Positions 27,290-37,182 of a DNA stretch of 64,000 nucleotides are shown piece by piece; position 1 is the first letter of the stretch, and each line of letters begins with the position of its first letter. Position numbers and translations under genes: made by a program. Below the pieces are notes generated by a model. That model saw only the letters and a program-made list of their open reading frames with translations, did not search any database and was not told the origin of the DNA. Source of the stretch: Enorma massiliensis phI (GTDB lineage Bacteria; Actinomycetota; Coriobacteriia; Coriobacteriales; Coriobacteriaceae); the NCBI RefSeq assembly GCF_000311845.1, contig NZ_HE978574.1, positions 1,021,248-1,085,247 on the forward strand, in the 5' to 3' direction.

Positions 27290-28399
27290 ATGGCTGGACT
27301 TTCACTCGAACACATTGGCAAGACGTACCCAAATGGCTTTGAGGGGGTGAAGGACTTCAATCTCGAGATCGAGGACAAGGAGTTTATCATCTTCGTCGGT
27401 CCCTCGGGCTGCGGCAAATCCACGACGCTCCGCATGATTGCCGGCTTGGAAGACATCACCTCCGGCACGCTGAAGATCGATGGCAGGGTGGTGAACGACG
27501 TTGAGCCGGCCGACCGAGACATCGCCATGGTCTTCCAGACCTACGCGCTTTACCCGCATATGACGGTCTACGACAACATGGCTTTCCCGTTGAAGCTCCG
27601 CAAGGTCCCGCAGGCCGACATCGACAAGGCCGTGCACGAGGCCGCGCGCATCCTTGACCTTGAGAAGCTTCTCGATCGCAAGCCGTCTGCCCTTTCCGGT
27701 GGCCAGCGCCAGCGTGTCGCCATGGGCCGCGCCATCGTGCGTCGTCCCAAGGTTTACCTCATGGACGAGCCGCTCTCCAACCTCGATGCGAAGCTCCGCG
27801 TGCAGATGCGCGCCGAGATCTCGAAGCTGCATGATCGCCTGGGCGCCACCATCATCTACGTCACGCACGACCAGACCGAGGCCATGACGCTCGGCACCCG
27901 CATCGTCGTGATGAAGGACGGCGTGATGCAGCAGGTCGATACCCCGTCCAAGCTGTATAGCGAGCCCTGCAACCTGTTTGTGGCCGGTTTCATCGGCTCC
28001 CCGCAGATGAACTTCATCGACGCCACGGTGGTCGAGAAGGACGGCGCGGTGGCCCTTACCTTTGGATCGAACGCTGTCACCCTGCCCGATGCCAAGGCGG
28101 CCGCGCTCAAGCCGTACGCGGGCAAGGTCGTCGTCATGGGCATCCGCCCCGAGGACGTGGTGGAGGAGCACGAGTACGCCGAGGGCAAGGCGCTCTCCGA
28201 GCAGATCGACGCGACGGTGACCGTCTACGAGCTCCTGGGCTCCGAGGCCATGATCTACGGCGACGTGGACGGCGGCCAGATCTCCGCCCATATCTCGGCG
28301 AGCAACCCCGTCCGCACCGGCAACCGCATCAAGGTCGCCTTCGATGTCGACAAGCTGCACGTGTTCGACAAGGACACCGAGCTCGCCATCGTTCACTAG
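27290..28399 (+). CDS. msmK: Sugar ABC transporter ATP-binding protein (MsmK/UgpC type)
   Basis: Cytoplasmic ATPase of a CUT1 carbohydrate importer, 369 residues. Walker A GPSGCGKST, Q loop FQTYALYPHMTV, signature LSGGQRQRVAMGRAI, Walker B VYLMDEPLSNLDAKLR and switch His in VTHDQTEAMT are all intact. The C-terminal regulatory TOBE-type domain (from about 240) is typical of MsmK/MalK. ATG 27290 has GGAAGGGG upstream. Having the ATPase gene first is unusual; MsmK proteins often serve several importers. Confidence 0.93.
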   Translation: MAGLSLEHIGKTYPNGFEGVKDFNLEIEDKEFIIFVGPSGCGKSTTLRMIAGLEDITSGTLKIDGRVVNDVEPADRDIAMVFQTYALYPHMTVYDNMAFPLKLRKVPQADIDKAVHEAARILDLEKLLDRKPSALSGGQRQRVAMGRAIVRRPKVYLMDEPLSNLDAKLRVQMRAEISKLHDRLGATIIYVTHDQTEAMTLGTRIVVMKDGVMQQVDTPSKLYSEPCNLFVAGFIGSPQMNFIDATVVEKDGAVALTFGSNAVTLPDAKAAALKPYAGKVVVMGIRPEDVVEEHEYAEGKALSEQIDATVTVYELLGSEAMIYGDVDGGQISAHISASNPVRTGNRIKVAFDVDKLHVFDKDTELAIVH

Positions 28400-28420
28400 C
28401 ATTCGGGAGGAGGGCAAAGC

Positions 28421-29704
28421 ATGCTTACCAAGCCAATTTCGCGCCGCTCGCTCCTGGGGCTCTCGGCTGCGGGGGCGGCGTCGCTCATGCTCGGCGGCTG
28501 TTCCGAGACACGCTCGGACGGCAAGACCGAGGTTGAATTCGTCTCGTACAAGCGCGAGGCGGTCAGCATCTTCGAGGCGCTCATGGCGGAGTTCAACGAG
28601 TCGAACGACCATATCTACCTCAACTTCACCAGCCCCAACGATGCCGTGACCATCATGAAGACGCGCTTCGTGCGCGAGGACTACCCCGACGTGGTGGCCA
28701 TCGGCGGCGACGCCTCGTACGCCGACTTCGTGGACTCGAACATCCTAGCCGACATGACCGAGTATCCGGGCATGGCGCAGGTGCAGCAGGCCTATCAGGA
28801 CATCATGAAGAGCGTCACCTACGTGCCCATGGACGGCATCTACGGCGTGCCCTACATCGCCAACGCCGCGGGCATGCTCTACAACAAGGACATGTTCGCC
28901 GAGAAGGGCTGGGACATCCCCGAGACCTGGGACGAGTTCATCGCGCTGTGCGAAGAGATCAAGGCGGAGGGCGAGGTGCTGCCGCTGTATCTCGGATTCC
29001 TCGATACGTGGACCATCCTCTCGCCGTGGAACTCCATCTTGGTCGACCTGGTGCCGCAAGACCATATCCGCAAGGTGAACGCTGGCGAGGCGAAGTTCGC
29101 CGACTACTATCGCGAGCCCGCCGAGAAGCTCTACCAGCTGCTGCAGTATGGTGAGGAAGGCCCGTTCGCCTACAGCTATGAGGACGCCTGCACCGCGTTC
29201 GCGCGCGGCCAGAGCGCCATGTTCCCCTGCGGCTCGTTCGCGGTTCCCCAGATCCTCTCGGCCAACCCCGACATGAACGTGGGCCTCTTCGCCATGCCCG
29301 CCGCCGACGATCCCGAGGACCGTCTCGTCGTTTCCGGCGTGGACCTATGCTGGAACATGACGGTGGCGAACGAGGATCACCGCGAGCTGGTCTATGAGGT
29401 CATCGACTTCTTGAACGAGCCCGACAACCTCCAGACCTATTGCGACGACCAGAAGGCCATTCCCTGCATCGAGGGCGATTTCACACTCGACCCGCTCTTC
29501 GACGACATCCAGGAGTTCCTCGATGCGGGCAAGGTCATCGACTATCCCGACCACTCGTATCCCTCCGGCATGGCGTGCGACGGACGGCTCCAGGCCTTCC
29601 TCATGGACGGCGACGTGGACGCGTTCCTGGAGAACTGGGACTCGCTGTGGCAGCGCTACAACAAGACGGTCATCCGCAAGGTGCAGGAAGCCGCGCAGGA
29701 GTAA
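28421..29704 (+). CDS. Sugar ABC transporter substrate-binding lipoprotein
   Basis: Family 1 extracellular solute-binding protein, 427 residues. The N terminus SRRSLLGLSAAGAASLMLGG plus Cys27 gives both a twin-arginine-like motif and a lipobox, so it may be a Tat-exported lipoprotein. Typical motifs are YPDVVAIGGDASYADFVDSN, GVPYIANAAGMLYNKDMFAE and GWDIPETWDEFIALC. Substrate is probably an oligosaccharide such as raffinose or a maltodextrin, judged from neighbours. Codons are 22 nt after msmK. Confidence 0.92.
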   Translation: MLTKPISRRSLLGLSAAGAASLMLGGCSETRSDGKTEVEFVSYKREAVSIFEALMAEFNESNDHIYLNFTSPNDAVTIMKTRFVREDYPDVVAIGGDASYADFVDSNILADMTEYPGMAQVQQAYQDIMKSVTYVPMDGIYGVPYIANAAGMLYNKDMFAEKGWDIPETWDEFIALCEEIKAEGEVLPLYLGFLDTWTILSPWNSILVDLVPQDHIRKVNAGEAKFADYYREPAEKLYQLLQYGEEGPFAYSYEDACTAFARGQSAMFPCGSFAVPQILSANPDMNVGLFAMPAADDPEDRLVVSGVDLCWNMTVANEDHRELVYEVIDFLNEPDNLQTYCDDQKAIPCIEGDFTLDPLFDDIQEFLDAGKVIDYPDHSYPSGMACDGRLQAFLMDGDVDAFLENWDSLWQRYNKTVIRKVQEAAQE

Positions 29705-29716
29705 GGGGGTATACAC

Positions 29717-30586
29717 ATGGCTCAAACCGCAAAGGCCAAGATCGGGTCGGCACGCAATCGCACGTTCATGGCGATTCTCATCCCCGTCTTGGTGATCTTC
29801 GTTCTCTTCAATACGATCCCGCTCATCACGGGCTTCTTCTACAGCTTCACGGACTCCAAGGGCTATGGCTCGTTCAGCATCGTGGGCATCCAGAACTACA
29901 TCGACCTGTTCACCGATACGCGCGTGCTCAACTCGTATCTCTTCACGTTCAAGGTCGCTGTCGTTGCCACGATCCTCACGAACGTGATCAGCCTGACGCT
30001 CGCGATAGGCCTCTCGAGCAAGATCAAGTTCAAGAGCGCGCTCCGCGGCGTGTACTTCGTGCCCCGCATTCTCGGCGGCCTGGTCGTGGGCTACGTCTTC
30101 AGCTACTTCTTCACCTACATCCTGCCGGCCCTCACCGGTACCGCCTCGATGCTCGCGAGCACCGAGTGGGCCTGGGTCGCGATCGTGGTCGTGCTGGTGT
30201 GGCAGGCGTGCGCGCAGACGACCATCATCTACATCACCGGGCTTTCCTCCGTTCCCGAGGACGTCTACGAGGCGGGCGCGCTTGACGGCGCGACCGGCTG
30301 GGATAAGTTCCGCTACATCACGTTCCCGCTCATCATGCCCTCTATTACCACCAACATGGTGCTCGTCATGAAGGACATGCTCATGGTGTTCGACCAGATC
30401 GTGTCCATGACCTCCGGCGGCCCGGCGCAGTCCACCGAGTCCATCTCGTACCTTATCTACCAGAACGGTCTCAACAACAGCCAGTTCGGGTTCCAGTGCG
30501 CCAACGCGGTGATCTTCTTCATCCTCATCGCTGTGGTCTCGATCCTGCAGACCAAATTCTTGAACAGTAAGGAGGAGCAGCTCTAA
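29717..30586 (+). CDS. Sugar ABC transporter permease (MalF/UgpA/MsmF type)
   Basis: 289 residues with six membrane helices and the EAA loop (EDVYEAGALDGATGWDKFRY) that contacts the ATPase. It has the short N terminus of CUT1 permeases rather than MalF's long one. ATG 29717 lies 12 nt after the lipoprotein stop. Its last base overlaps the next gene's start. Confidence 0.93.
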   Translation: MAQTAKAKIGSARNRTFMAILIPVLVIFVLFNTIPLITGFFYSFTDSKGYGSFSIVGIQNYIDLFTDTRVLNSYLFTFKVAVVATILTNVISLTLAIGLSSKIKFKSALRGVYFVPRILGGLVVGYVFSYFFTYILPALTGTASMLASTEWAWVAIVVVLVWQACAQTTIIYITGLSSVPEDVYEAGALDGATGWDKFRYITFPLIMPSITTNMVLVMKDMLMVFDQIVSMTSGGPAQSTESISYLIYQNGLNNSQFGFQCANAVIFFILIAVVSILQTKFLNSKEEQL

Positions 30587-31431
30587 TGGCAAAGGCAAAA
30601 GTCAAGGAGCGGGTCAACTGGCCTGTGACCATCCTGCTCATCGTGGGTCTCATCACCATCGTCTTCCCGCTGTACATGGCGGTCGTCATCGCGTTCAAAG
30701 ATCCGTCCGAGATGACCAACGACATCGCGGGAATCCTGTCGCTGCCGAGCACGTGGAGCCTCGACAACTTCATCGAGGCCATGCGGGTCACCGACTTCTT
30801 CCGGTCGTTCATGAACTCGCTCATCATCACGGTTGCCGCCGTGGTCGTGTCGATCCTCGTGCACAGCCTCGCGGCATACGCCATCGGGCGCAACATGGAT
30901 CGCAAGAAGATCTTCAAGGTTTCCTACTACTTCATCATCGCCGGCATGTACGTGCCGTTCGCGATCCTCATGATGCCGCTCGTCAAGCAGACCGCCGTGA
31001 TGCACCTCGACAACATGGTGGGCGTCATGGTGCTCTACGTGGTCTTCTACATGCCCATGAACATGATGCTCTACACGGGCTACCTGCGTAACGTCCCCGT
31101 TGCGCTCGAGGAGGCCGCGCGCGTGGACGGCGCGAGCACCTGGACGACGTATTGGAAGATCATCTTCCCGCTCATGAAGCCCATGCATGCGACCGTCGCC
31201 GTTATCACCGGCCTGGCCGTGTGGAACGACGTCATGACCCCGCTCGTCATCATGGGCGGCTCGGGCGTGAACACCCTGCCGCTCGCGCAGATGAACTTCC
31301 AGACCGCGTTCGCGACGAACTACAACCTGGCGTTCGCTTCGTACCTGCTTGCCATGCTCCCCATGATCATCTTCTACATCGTGGCGCAGAAGCAGATTAT
31401 CGGCGGCGTCACCAACGGTGCCGTGAAGTAG
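30586..31431 (+). CDS. Sugar ABC transporter permease (MalG/UgpE/MsmG type)
   Basis: 281 residues, six helices, EAA loop VALEEAARVDGASTWTTYWK. TAATGG overlap with the preceding permease implies translational coupling. A C-terminal VAQKQIIGGVTNGAVK is the usual MsmG/MalG ending. It completes a four-gene importer. Confidence 0.94.
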   Translation: MAKAKVKERVNWPVTILLIVGLITIVFPLYMAVVIAFKDPSEMTNDIAGILSLPSTWSLDNFIEAMRVTDFFRSFMNSLIITVAAVVVSILVHSLAAYAIGRNMDRKKIFKVSYYFIIAGMYVPFAILMMPLVKQTAVMHLDNMVGVMVLYVVFYMPMNMMLYTGYLRNVPVALEEAARVDGASTWTTYWKIIFPLMKPMHATVAVITGLAVWNDVMTPLVIMGGSGVNTLPLAQMNFQTAFATNYNLAFASYLLAMLPMIIFYIVAQKQIIGGVTNGAVK

Positions 31432-31458
31432 CGCTTACAGATTCGCTCGCTTCATGCA

Positions 31459-31495
31459 GCGCGCCCGCAGCTCCGAGAAGCTGCGGGCGCGCTTT
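31459..31495 (+). terminator. Terminator of the sugar ABC operon
   Basis: Perfect 14-bp stem GCGCGCCCGCAGCT/AGCTGCGGGCGCGC with a 6-nt loop, followed by TTTG. Confidence 0.8.
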
Positions 31496-31506
31496 GCGTT
31501 GGGCAG

Positions 31507-31551
31507 AAAAAACCGGGCTGCGAGCCACATGGATAGCGGCTTGCAGCCCGG
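31507..31551 (-). terminator. Terminator of the alpha-glucosidase gene
   Basis: On the minus strand, CCGGGCTGC/GCAGCCCGG (with further inner pairing) is followed by six T residues. Confidence 0.82.
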
Positions 31552-31604
31552 GGCTGAGCGCGCCTGTGCTATGCCTGCCGGCGCGCGGCGTATCGTCTGC
31601 GTCT

Positions 31605-33308
31605 CTAGGCGCAGGCGATCCAAGCGGAAGCGTCTTGGGGAAGCTTGCCATCGACGAGCTCAGCGGAGGCGATGAGCACCTCTCCTGCGGGCAGTGCTGC
31701 AGGCGCCGCTCCGAAGTTCGTCATGCTCACGAGTGTGCGGCCGTCGGCAAGCGGGCGCTGGTAGGCAACCACGTCGCCTGCGTTGGCTTCGTCCCACGCG
31801 AGCGATGTATCGCCCGTGGGCACGATCAGCGCGCGACGAAGCGCGAGGGCGGCACGGTAGAAGCTGAGCATCGAAGCCTCGTCGCCCTCTTCGACGTCGA
31901 CGGCGAACTGGGCGAACCACGCCGGTTGCGGAAGGTGCGGGGCGGCGTGGTCGGCAGGGCCGGAGAAGCCGAAGTCGCCTGTCGCATCGAGCGATGTCCA
32001 CGGGAGCGGAACGCGGCACCCGTCGCGCCCCTTGATGGCGTCACCGTGAGCGGTCATCTGCGCCTGAGGGTCCTCGAGCGCCCCCCACGGGATATCGGCG
32101 ACCTCAAAGAGGCCGAGCTCCTCGCCCTGATAGAGATAGACCGATCCAGGGAGCCCGAGCTCCATGAGGAGCGCCGCGCGAGAGCGCCGGGTGCCCGCCT
32201 CGCGGTCCTCGTAGTAGGTCGTGCCGTCGCGCAGCAGCCAGTCGGTTGCAATCTGGTGGTGGGTGCTCGAAGGCACCTGCGGAAGGGCGAACCGGGTTGC
32301 GTGGCGCGGGACATCGTGGTTGGAGAGGACCCATGTGGTCGTCGACTTCGAGCGCTCGGCAGCATCGAGGCCCTCCTCGATGGCGAGCCGGAAGTCGGCG
32401 GCGAACCAGTTCTTCTTGGCGAATTCGAAGTTGAAGACCTGGCCAAGCTCATCGGTGGAGGCGTACATCCACTGATGCTCGGGCGCTACCCATGCTTCGC
32501 CGACTGCAAAGCGCGCCGGCTCGTACTCGTTGAACACCTGGCGCCACTCGCGGTAGATGTCGTGGACCTCCGGGCGATCCCAGAGCGGGTTCTCGTCGTC
32601 GCTGCCGCTCTGAGCGAGGCTCGATTGGCCGGGGTCGTCGGGCCAGTCTTCAAGCGGGCGGCTGTCGATATCCTTGGCAAGCGCATGGGCCACATCGATG
32701 CGGAAGCCGTCGGCGCCGCGGTCGCTCCAGAAGCGCAGAGTGGTTTTGAAGTCCTCGTGGACCTCGGGGTTCTTCCAGTTGAGGTCGGCCTGCTCTACAG
32801 CGAAGAGGTGCAGATACCATTCGCCGTCGCCAACCGGCTCCCATGCAGGGCCGCCGAAGGTCGACTTCCAGCCGTTGGGGGGCAGCTCCCCATGCTCGCC
32901 CCGACCCGGACGGAAGATGAAGCGGTCGCGCTCCGGAGAGCCGGGGCCCGCTGCGAGCGCCGCGCGGAACCATTCGTGCTCGGTGGACGTATGGTTGGGC
33001 ACGATGTCCACGATCACCTTCATGCCGGCGGCGTGGGCGGCTTCAGCCATCTTGTCGAAGTCTTCGAGCGTGCCCAGGCGCGGGTCCACGTCGCGGTAGT
33101 TCGCCACATCGTATCCGCCATCGATAAGGGGAGACGGGTAGAACGGCGAGAGCCAGATGGCATCGACGCCAAGCGCGGCCAGGTAATCGATCTTTGCCGT
33201 GACGCCTGCGATGTCGCCTAGGCCGTCCCCGTTGGCGTCGTAGAAGCTGCGCGGGTACACCTGGTACACTACCGCCTGCTTCCACCAATCAGCATGTGCG
33301 TTGGTCAT
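31605..33308 (-). CDS. Alpha-glucosidase, GH13 (oligo-1,6-glucosidase/maltase type)
   Basis: Cytoplasmic exo-acting enzyme of 567 residues. The N terminus WWKQAVVYQVYPRSFYDANG and GDIAGVTAKIDYLAALGVDA are typical. Nucleophile Asp205 (GFRIDVAH), acid/base Glu271 (AVGEAWV) and His331-Asp332 (SNHDVPRHATRF) are present. The sequence resembles actinobacterial GH13_30 maltases more than Bacillus MalL. It would trim maltodextrins or isomaltose to glucose, but sucrose or trehalulose cleavage is possible. ATG 33308 follows AAGGAGC. Confidence 0.88.
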   Translation of the reverse strand: MTNAHADWWKQAVVYQVYPRSFYDANGDGLGDIAGVTAKIDYLAALGVDAIWLSPFYPSPLIDGGYDVANYRDVDPRLGTLEDFDKMAEAAHAAGMKVIVDIVPNHTSTEHEWFRAALAAGPGSPERDRFIFRPGRGEHGELPPNGWKSTFGGPAWEPVGDGEWYLHLFAVEQADLNWKNPEVHEDFKTTLRFWSDRGADGFRIDVAHALAKDIDSRPLEDWPDDPGQSSLAQSGSDDENPLWDRPEVHDIYREWRQVFNEYEPARFAVGEAWVAPEHQWMYASTDELGQVFNFEFAKKNWFAADFRLAIEEGLDAAERSKSTTTWVLSNHDVPRHATRFALPQVPSSTHHQIATDWLLRDGTTYYEDREAGTRRSRAALLMELGLPGSVYLYQGEELGLFEVADIPWGALEDPQAQMTAHGDAIKGRDGCRVPLPWTSLDATGDFGFSGPADHAAPHLPQPAWFAQFAVDVEEGDEASMLSFYRAALALRRALIVPTGDTSLAWDEANAGDVVAYQRPLADGRTLVSMTNFGAAPAALPAGEVLIASAELVDGKLPQDASAWIACA

Positions 33309-33344
33309 GAAAAGCTCCTTTCAACCGTTGGGCGCACGCCCCAG

Positions 33345-35609
33345 CTAACCCAGATGCCAGATCTCGTCGTTGTATTCGCGAATCGTTCGGTCCGACGAGA
33401 AGAAACCTGATGTCGCGATGTTCACGAGCATCTTGCGCCCCCATGCCGCTCGGTCTTCGTAGTCGGCGAGGCAGCGCTCCTTGGTGGCCGCGTAGTCCCG
33501 AGCATCGAGCAGGGCCATGAAGTAGTCCTTCGCCACGAAGTCTCTGTACACGCGAGCGAGTGCGGCGGCATTGCCGCATGCGAGAAGCTCGGGCGAGACG
33601 ATGAAGTCGATCGCCTCGGCCATCTCGGGATCGTGTTGCCAGAGGTCCCATGGGTGGTAGCCACCCGTCTCGTAGAGCTCAATGACCTCTTCGGACGAGC
33701 GGCCGAAGAGATAGATGTTCTCTGCGCCCACGAGGTTGGCGATCTCGACGTTCGCGCCGTCGAGCGTGCCGAGCGTCACGGCGCCGTTTGCCATGAACTT
33801 CATGTTCGAGGTGCCGCTGGCCTCCTTTGATGCGAGCGAGATCTGCTCGGAGATGTCTGCGGCGGGAATGAGGTGCTCGGCAGCGGTGACGTTGTAGTTC
33901 TCGACCATCACAAGGCGCAGCCAGGGCGAGACCGCGGGGTCGCGCTCGATGAGGCGCGAGAGTGCGAGCAGCAGCGCGATGGTGTCTTTGGCGAGCTCGT
34001 AGGCGGGTGCGGCCTTCGCGGCGAATATCATGGTGACGGGGCGCGTGGGAACGTTTCCACGTTTGATGCGCAGATACTTCCAGATGGCGTAGAGGGCGTT
34101 CATCTGCTGGCGCTTGTACTGGTGCATGCGCTTGATCTGGATATCGAAGACGGATTCGGGATCGACCTTGATGCCCTGCGTCCGCTGCAGCCAGGATGCG
34201 AGCGCGCGCTTGTTGTGCTGCTTGATCGCTTCGAGCTCGCCGGTAAGCGCGTCGGCATCGGCTACCGAGAGCAGGCCGCTCAGCCGCTGGGCGTCAGTTA
34301 CCCAGCCATCGCCGATTCGCTCGGTGATGCAGCGGGCGAGTGCGGGGTTGGCGTCGAGGAGCCAACGCCTGAAGGTGATGCCGTTGGTCTTGTTGGAGAA
34401 CTTGTCGGGGTAGAGCTCTGCGAAGGGGCGCATCTCGGAGCTCGTGAGGATATGGGTGTGGAGCGCCGCCACGCCGTTCACCGCATGGCAGAAGTGAACG
34501 TCCATATGGGCCATGTGCACGCAGTCGCTCGAATCGATGACGGCAACGCGCTCGTCGTTGCTGCGGGATCGGGCGCGCTCATCGAGCTTGCGGATGATGG
34601 GCACGATGCCGGGGGCCACTTGCTCGATGAAGCGCATGGGCCATGTTTCGAGCGCCTCGGCGAGGATGGTGTGGTTCGTGTAGGCGCAGGTGCGCTCGAT
34701 CACATCGGCCGCCTGGTCGAATGGCATGCCGTCTTCCATGAGAAGCCTGATCATCTCGGGGATGACCATCGAGGGGTGCGTGTCGTTGATGTGGATTGCC
34801 GCGTAGCGGTCAAGCTCCGAAGGCTGGTGCCCGCGCTCCGCAAGCTCGCTCAATATGAGCTGTGCCCCTGCCGAGATCATGAAGTACTGCTGGTATACGC
34901 GCAAAAGACGCCCTTCCTCGGTGGAATCGTCGGGGTAGAGGAACGAGGTGAGCTGATGCGCCACATCGGATGCATCGAACGCGATGCCGTTTTCGGGTGC
35001 GGGCGCAGGGTCGATGACATCGAAGAGATGCAGGCGGTTGCACACGCCGTTCTTGTAGCCGGGAATCTGGATGTCGAACATGCGGGCCGAAAGGTCGCCC
35101 GAGCCGAAGGGCACCGTGAACGAGGAGCCCGTCTCGATGAGCCAGGAATCCGGCTCGATCCAGGGATTCGGCTTTTCGAGCTGCACGCCCTGCGAAAGGT
35201 CCTGGCGGAAGAGGCCGAAGTGGTAGTTGAGCCCCATGCCGTCGCCGGGAAGGCCAAGCGAGGCGATGGAGTCGAGAAAGCATGCCGCTAGGCGCCCCAG
35301 CCCGCCGTTGCCGAGCGAGGGTTCGGGCTCGCGGTCCTCGACCTCGGCGAGTGAGGTCCCGTGCTCGGCGAGTATGCGCTCGGCATCGTCGAGCAGGCCG
35401 AGGTTCTGCAGGTTTGCCCGGAGGAGCCTGCCGATGAGGAACTCAGCGGAGAAGTAGTAGAGCTTTCGGTCGCCCTGCGCCGGTTTCTGCTTGAGCTCGA
35501 CGTCGCGGGTAACGCGCAGAAGCGCGCAAAACAGCTGTTCCGGGCTTGCTTGGTCGAGGTTCGTCCCCATGGCGTCGAGCGTGCTTGCCAGGCTGGTTTC
35601 GAGGTCCAT
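33345..35609 (-). CDS. glgP: Glycogen/maltodextrin phosphorylase
   Basis: PLP-dependent GT35 enzyme releasing glucose-1-phosphate from alpha-1,4-glucan, 754 residues. The PLP-lysine region SGTSNMKFMANGAVTLGTLD, the substrate loop SLGNGGLGRLAACFLDS and HINDTHPSMVIPEMIRLLM are clear. ATG 35609 has AAGGAGG upstream; an earlier frame start would overlap malQ. It begins one base after the malQ stop, so the two are translationally linked, as in classical malPQ operons. The length is slightly short of E. coli GlgP (815), closer to Gram-positive forms. Confidence 0.94.
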   Translation of the reverse strand: MDLETSLASTLDAMGTNLDQASPEQLFCALLRVTRDVELKQKPAQGDRKLYYFSAEFLIGRLLRANLQNLGLLDDAERILAEHGTSLAEVEDREPEPSLGNGGLGRLAACFLDSIASLGLPGDGMGLNYHFGLFRQDLSQGVQLEKPNPWIEPDSWLIETGSSFTVPFGSGDLSARMFDIQIPGYKNGVCNRLHLFDVIDPAPAPENGIAFDASDVAHQLTSFLYPDDSTEEGRLLRVYQQYFMISAGAQLILSELAERGHQPSELDRYAAIHINDTHPSMVIPEMIRLLMEDGMPFDQAADVIERTCAYTNHTILAEALETWPMRFIEQVAPGIVPIIRKLDERARSRSNDERVAVIDSSDCVHMAHMDVHFCHAVNGVAALHTHILTSSEMRPFAELYPDKFSNKTNGITFRRWLLDANPALARCITERIGDGWVTDAQRLSGLLSVADADALTGELEAIKQHNKRALASWLQRTQGIKVDPESVFDIQIKRMHQYKRQQMNALYAIWKYLRIKRGNVPTRPVTMIFAAKAAPAYELAKDTIALLLALSRLIERDPAVSPWLRLVMVENYNVTAAEHLIPAADISEQISLASKEASGTSNMKFMANGAVTLGTLDGANVEIANLVGAENIYLFGRSSEEVIELYETGGYHPWDLWQHDPEMAEAIDFIVSPELLACGNAAALARVYRDFVAKDYFMALLDARDYAATKERCLADYEDRAAWGRKMLVNIATSGFFSSDRTIREYNDEIWHLG

Positions 35610-35610
35610 G

Positions 35611-37164
35611 TTAGTCCTCCTTGCTCGTGGGTTCTGCGGCGCCGTTCGCGGCGGTTGCCACGCGCGCCTCATCGGCTGGAATGCGGTGATAGAGGTGGAG
35701 TTGGTGGCGCAGGCGCGCTGCGAGCGATCTGCTCGCAAAGCCGGGACGCGCCCGCCAAGTCCAATTGCCTCCAAGGGTTGAAGGGGTGTTGATGCGCGCC
35801 TCGCTGCCGAGTTCCAGCACGTCTTGCATCTGCACGACGGCGAGTTCCGAGGCGCTCGCCCAGATGCCGCGCATCATGCCCCAGCCCTCGCCCTCGCGGT
35901 CGTCGAGACGGAGGTACTCGCGTGCCGTGCGGGTATCGGGCGCGGGTGCGTTGGCAAGCCATCCGAGCGCGGTGTCGTTATCGTGGGTGCCAACGTAGGC
36001 CACGCTGTTTTCGGGATACGCGAACGGAAGATAGGTGTCGTCTCCGGCCTCGGAATCGCGCGTGTCGAAGGCGAATTCGAGCACCTTCATGCCGGGGAAC
36101 CCGGTGTCGTCGAGGAGTTGGCGCACCGACGGGGTGAGGTATCCCAGGTCTTCTGCCACGATGCTCACATCGCCCACGGCAAACCTCAGCGCTTGGAAGA
36201 GCGCCTTGCCCGGGCCTTTCCGCCAGCGTCCTCCCGCAGCGGTTGCCGCCCCGGTGGGGATGGCGAAATAGGAGTCGAAGCCGCGGAAATGGTCGATGCG
36301 CAGGATGTCGTAGAGGCGCAGCTGGAACGAGATTCGGTCGATCCACCAAGCGTAGCCTTCCGCTTTCATGCGGTCCCATGCGAAGAGTGGGTTCCCCCAG
36401 ATCTGCCCGATGGCCGAGAACCCGTCGGGGGGAACGCCGGCGATCTCGGTGGGGCGCAGCTCTTCGTCGAGCTGGAACTGCTCGGGGTGCGCCCAGACGT
36501 CCGCGCTGTCGAGGGCTACATAGAAGGGGAGGTCTCCCATGATGCGGATGCCTGCAGTCCTGGCGTAGATGCGCAGGCTCTCCCACTGGCGGAAGAACAG
36601 GCACTGGACCGCCTGCCAGAAACGCACGCGGTCGGCGAGCTCCATGCGCGCGCGAGCGAGCTCGACGGGCTGGCGATGACGGAGCGCTGCCTCCCAGGTG
36701 TTCCACGAGGCACCGCCATGGGCTTCCTTGAGGGCCATGAAGAGGGCATAGTCATCCAGCCAGGAGGCCTCACGCTTGCAGAAGGCGTAGAACTCGTCGG
36801 GGTGCATGCTGGCAAGCCGCCGCGCTGCGCGGGCGAGCACATCGAAGCGCGCCTCGTATAGCGCGCCGTAGTCTACGCGGTCGGCCTGGGAGCTCCAGGT
36901 GCGGCCGGCGTACTCCGTGCGGTCGAGAAGGCCTTCGGCGGCGAGGTCGTCGAGGTCGATGAGGTAGGGATTGCCCGCATACGTGGAAAACGATTGGTAG
37001 GGCGAATCGCCGTAGCTCGTGGGCACGATGGGTAGAACCTGCCAGACCGATACGCCTGCCTCGGCGAGGAAATCGATAAACGAGCGCGCTTCTGCACCCA
37101 TGGTGCCCACGCCCCACGGCGAGGGAAGCGCGGTGATGGGCATGAGGATTCCGGCTCTTCTCAT
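35611..37164 (-). CDS. malQ: 4-alpha-glucanotransferase (amylomaltase)
   Basis: GH77 disproportionating enzyme, 517 residues, that lengthens short maltodextrins so the phosphorylase can use them. Typical sequences are RRAGILMPITALPSPWGVGT, SYGDSPYQSFSTYAGNPYLI, RIDHFRGFDSYFAIP (catalytic Asp), IVAEDLGYLTPSV (catalytic Glu) and GTHDNDTALGW. It is the first structural gene of the malQ-glgP operon, lying 18 bp downstream of the LacI regulator gene on the same strand. Confidence 0.95.
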   Translation of the reverse strand: MRRAGILMPITALPSPWGVGTMGAEARSFIDFLAEAGVSVWQVLPIVPTSYGDSPYQSFSTYAGNPYLIDLDDLAAEGLLDRTEYAGRTWSSQADRVDYGALYEARFDVLARAARRLASMHPDEFYAFCKREASWLDDYALFMALKEAHGGASWNTWEAALRHRQPVELARARMELADRVRFWQAVQCLFFRQWESLRIYARTAGIRIMGDLPFYVALDSADVWAHPEQFQLDEELRPTEIAGVPPDGFSAIGQIWGNPLFAWDRMKAEGYAWWIDRISFQLRLYDILRIDHFRGFDSYFAIPTGAATAAGGRWRKGPGKALFQALRFAVGDVSIVAEDLGYLTPSVRQLLDDTGFPGMKVLEFAFDTRDSEAGDDTYLPFAYPENSVAYVGTHDNDTALGWLANAPAPDTRTAREYLRLDDREGEGWGMMRGIWASASELAVVQMQDVLELGSEARINTPSTLGGNWTWRARPGFASRSLAARLRHQLHLYHRIPADEARVATAANGAAEPTSKED

Positions 37165-37182
37165 GAGGACGGTTCCCTTCTC

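Noticed and set aside
31152-33221. 689-codon plus-strand frame opposite the alpha-glucosidase
   Set aside because: The minus-strand GH13 protein has full catalytic motifs; the plus frame has none and starts inside the permease gene.
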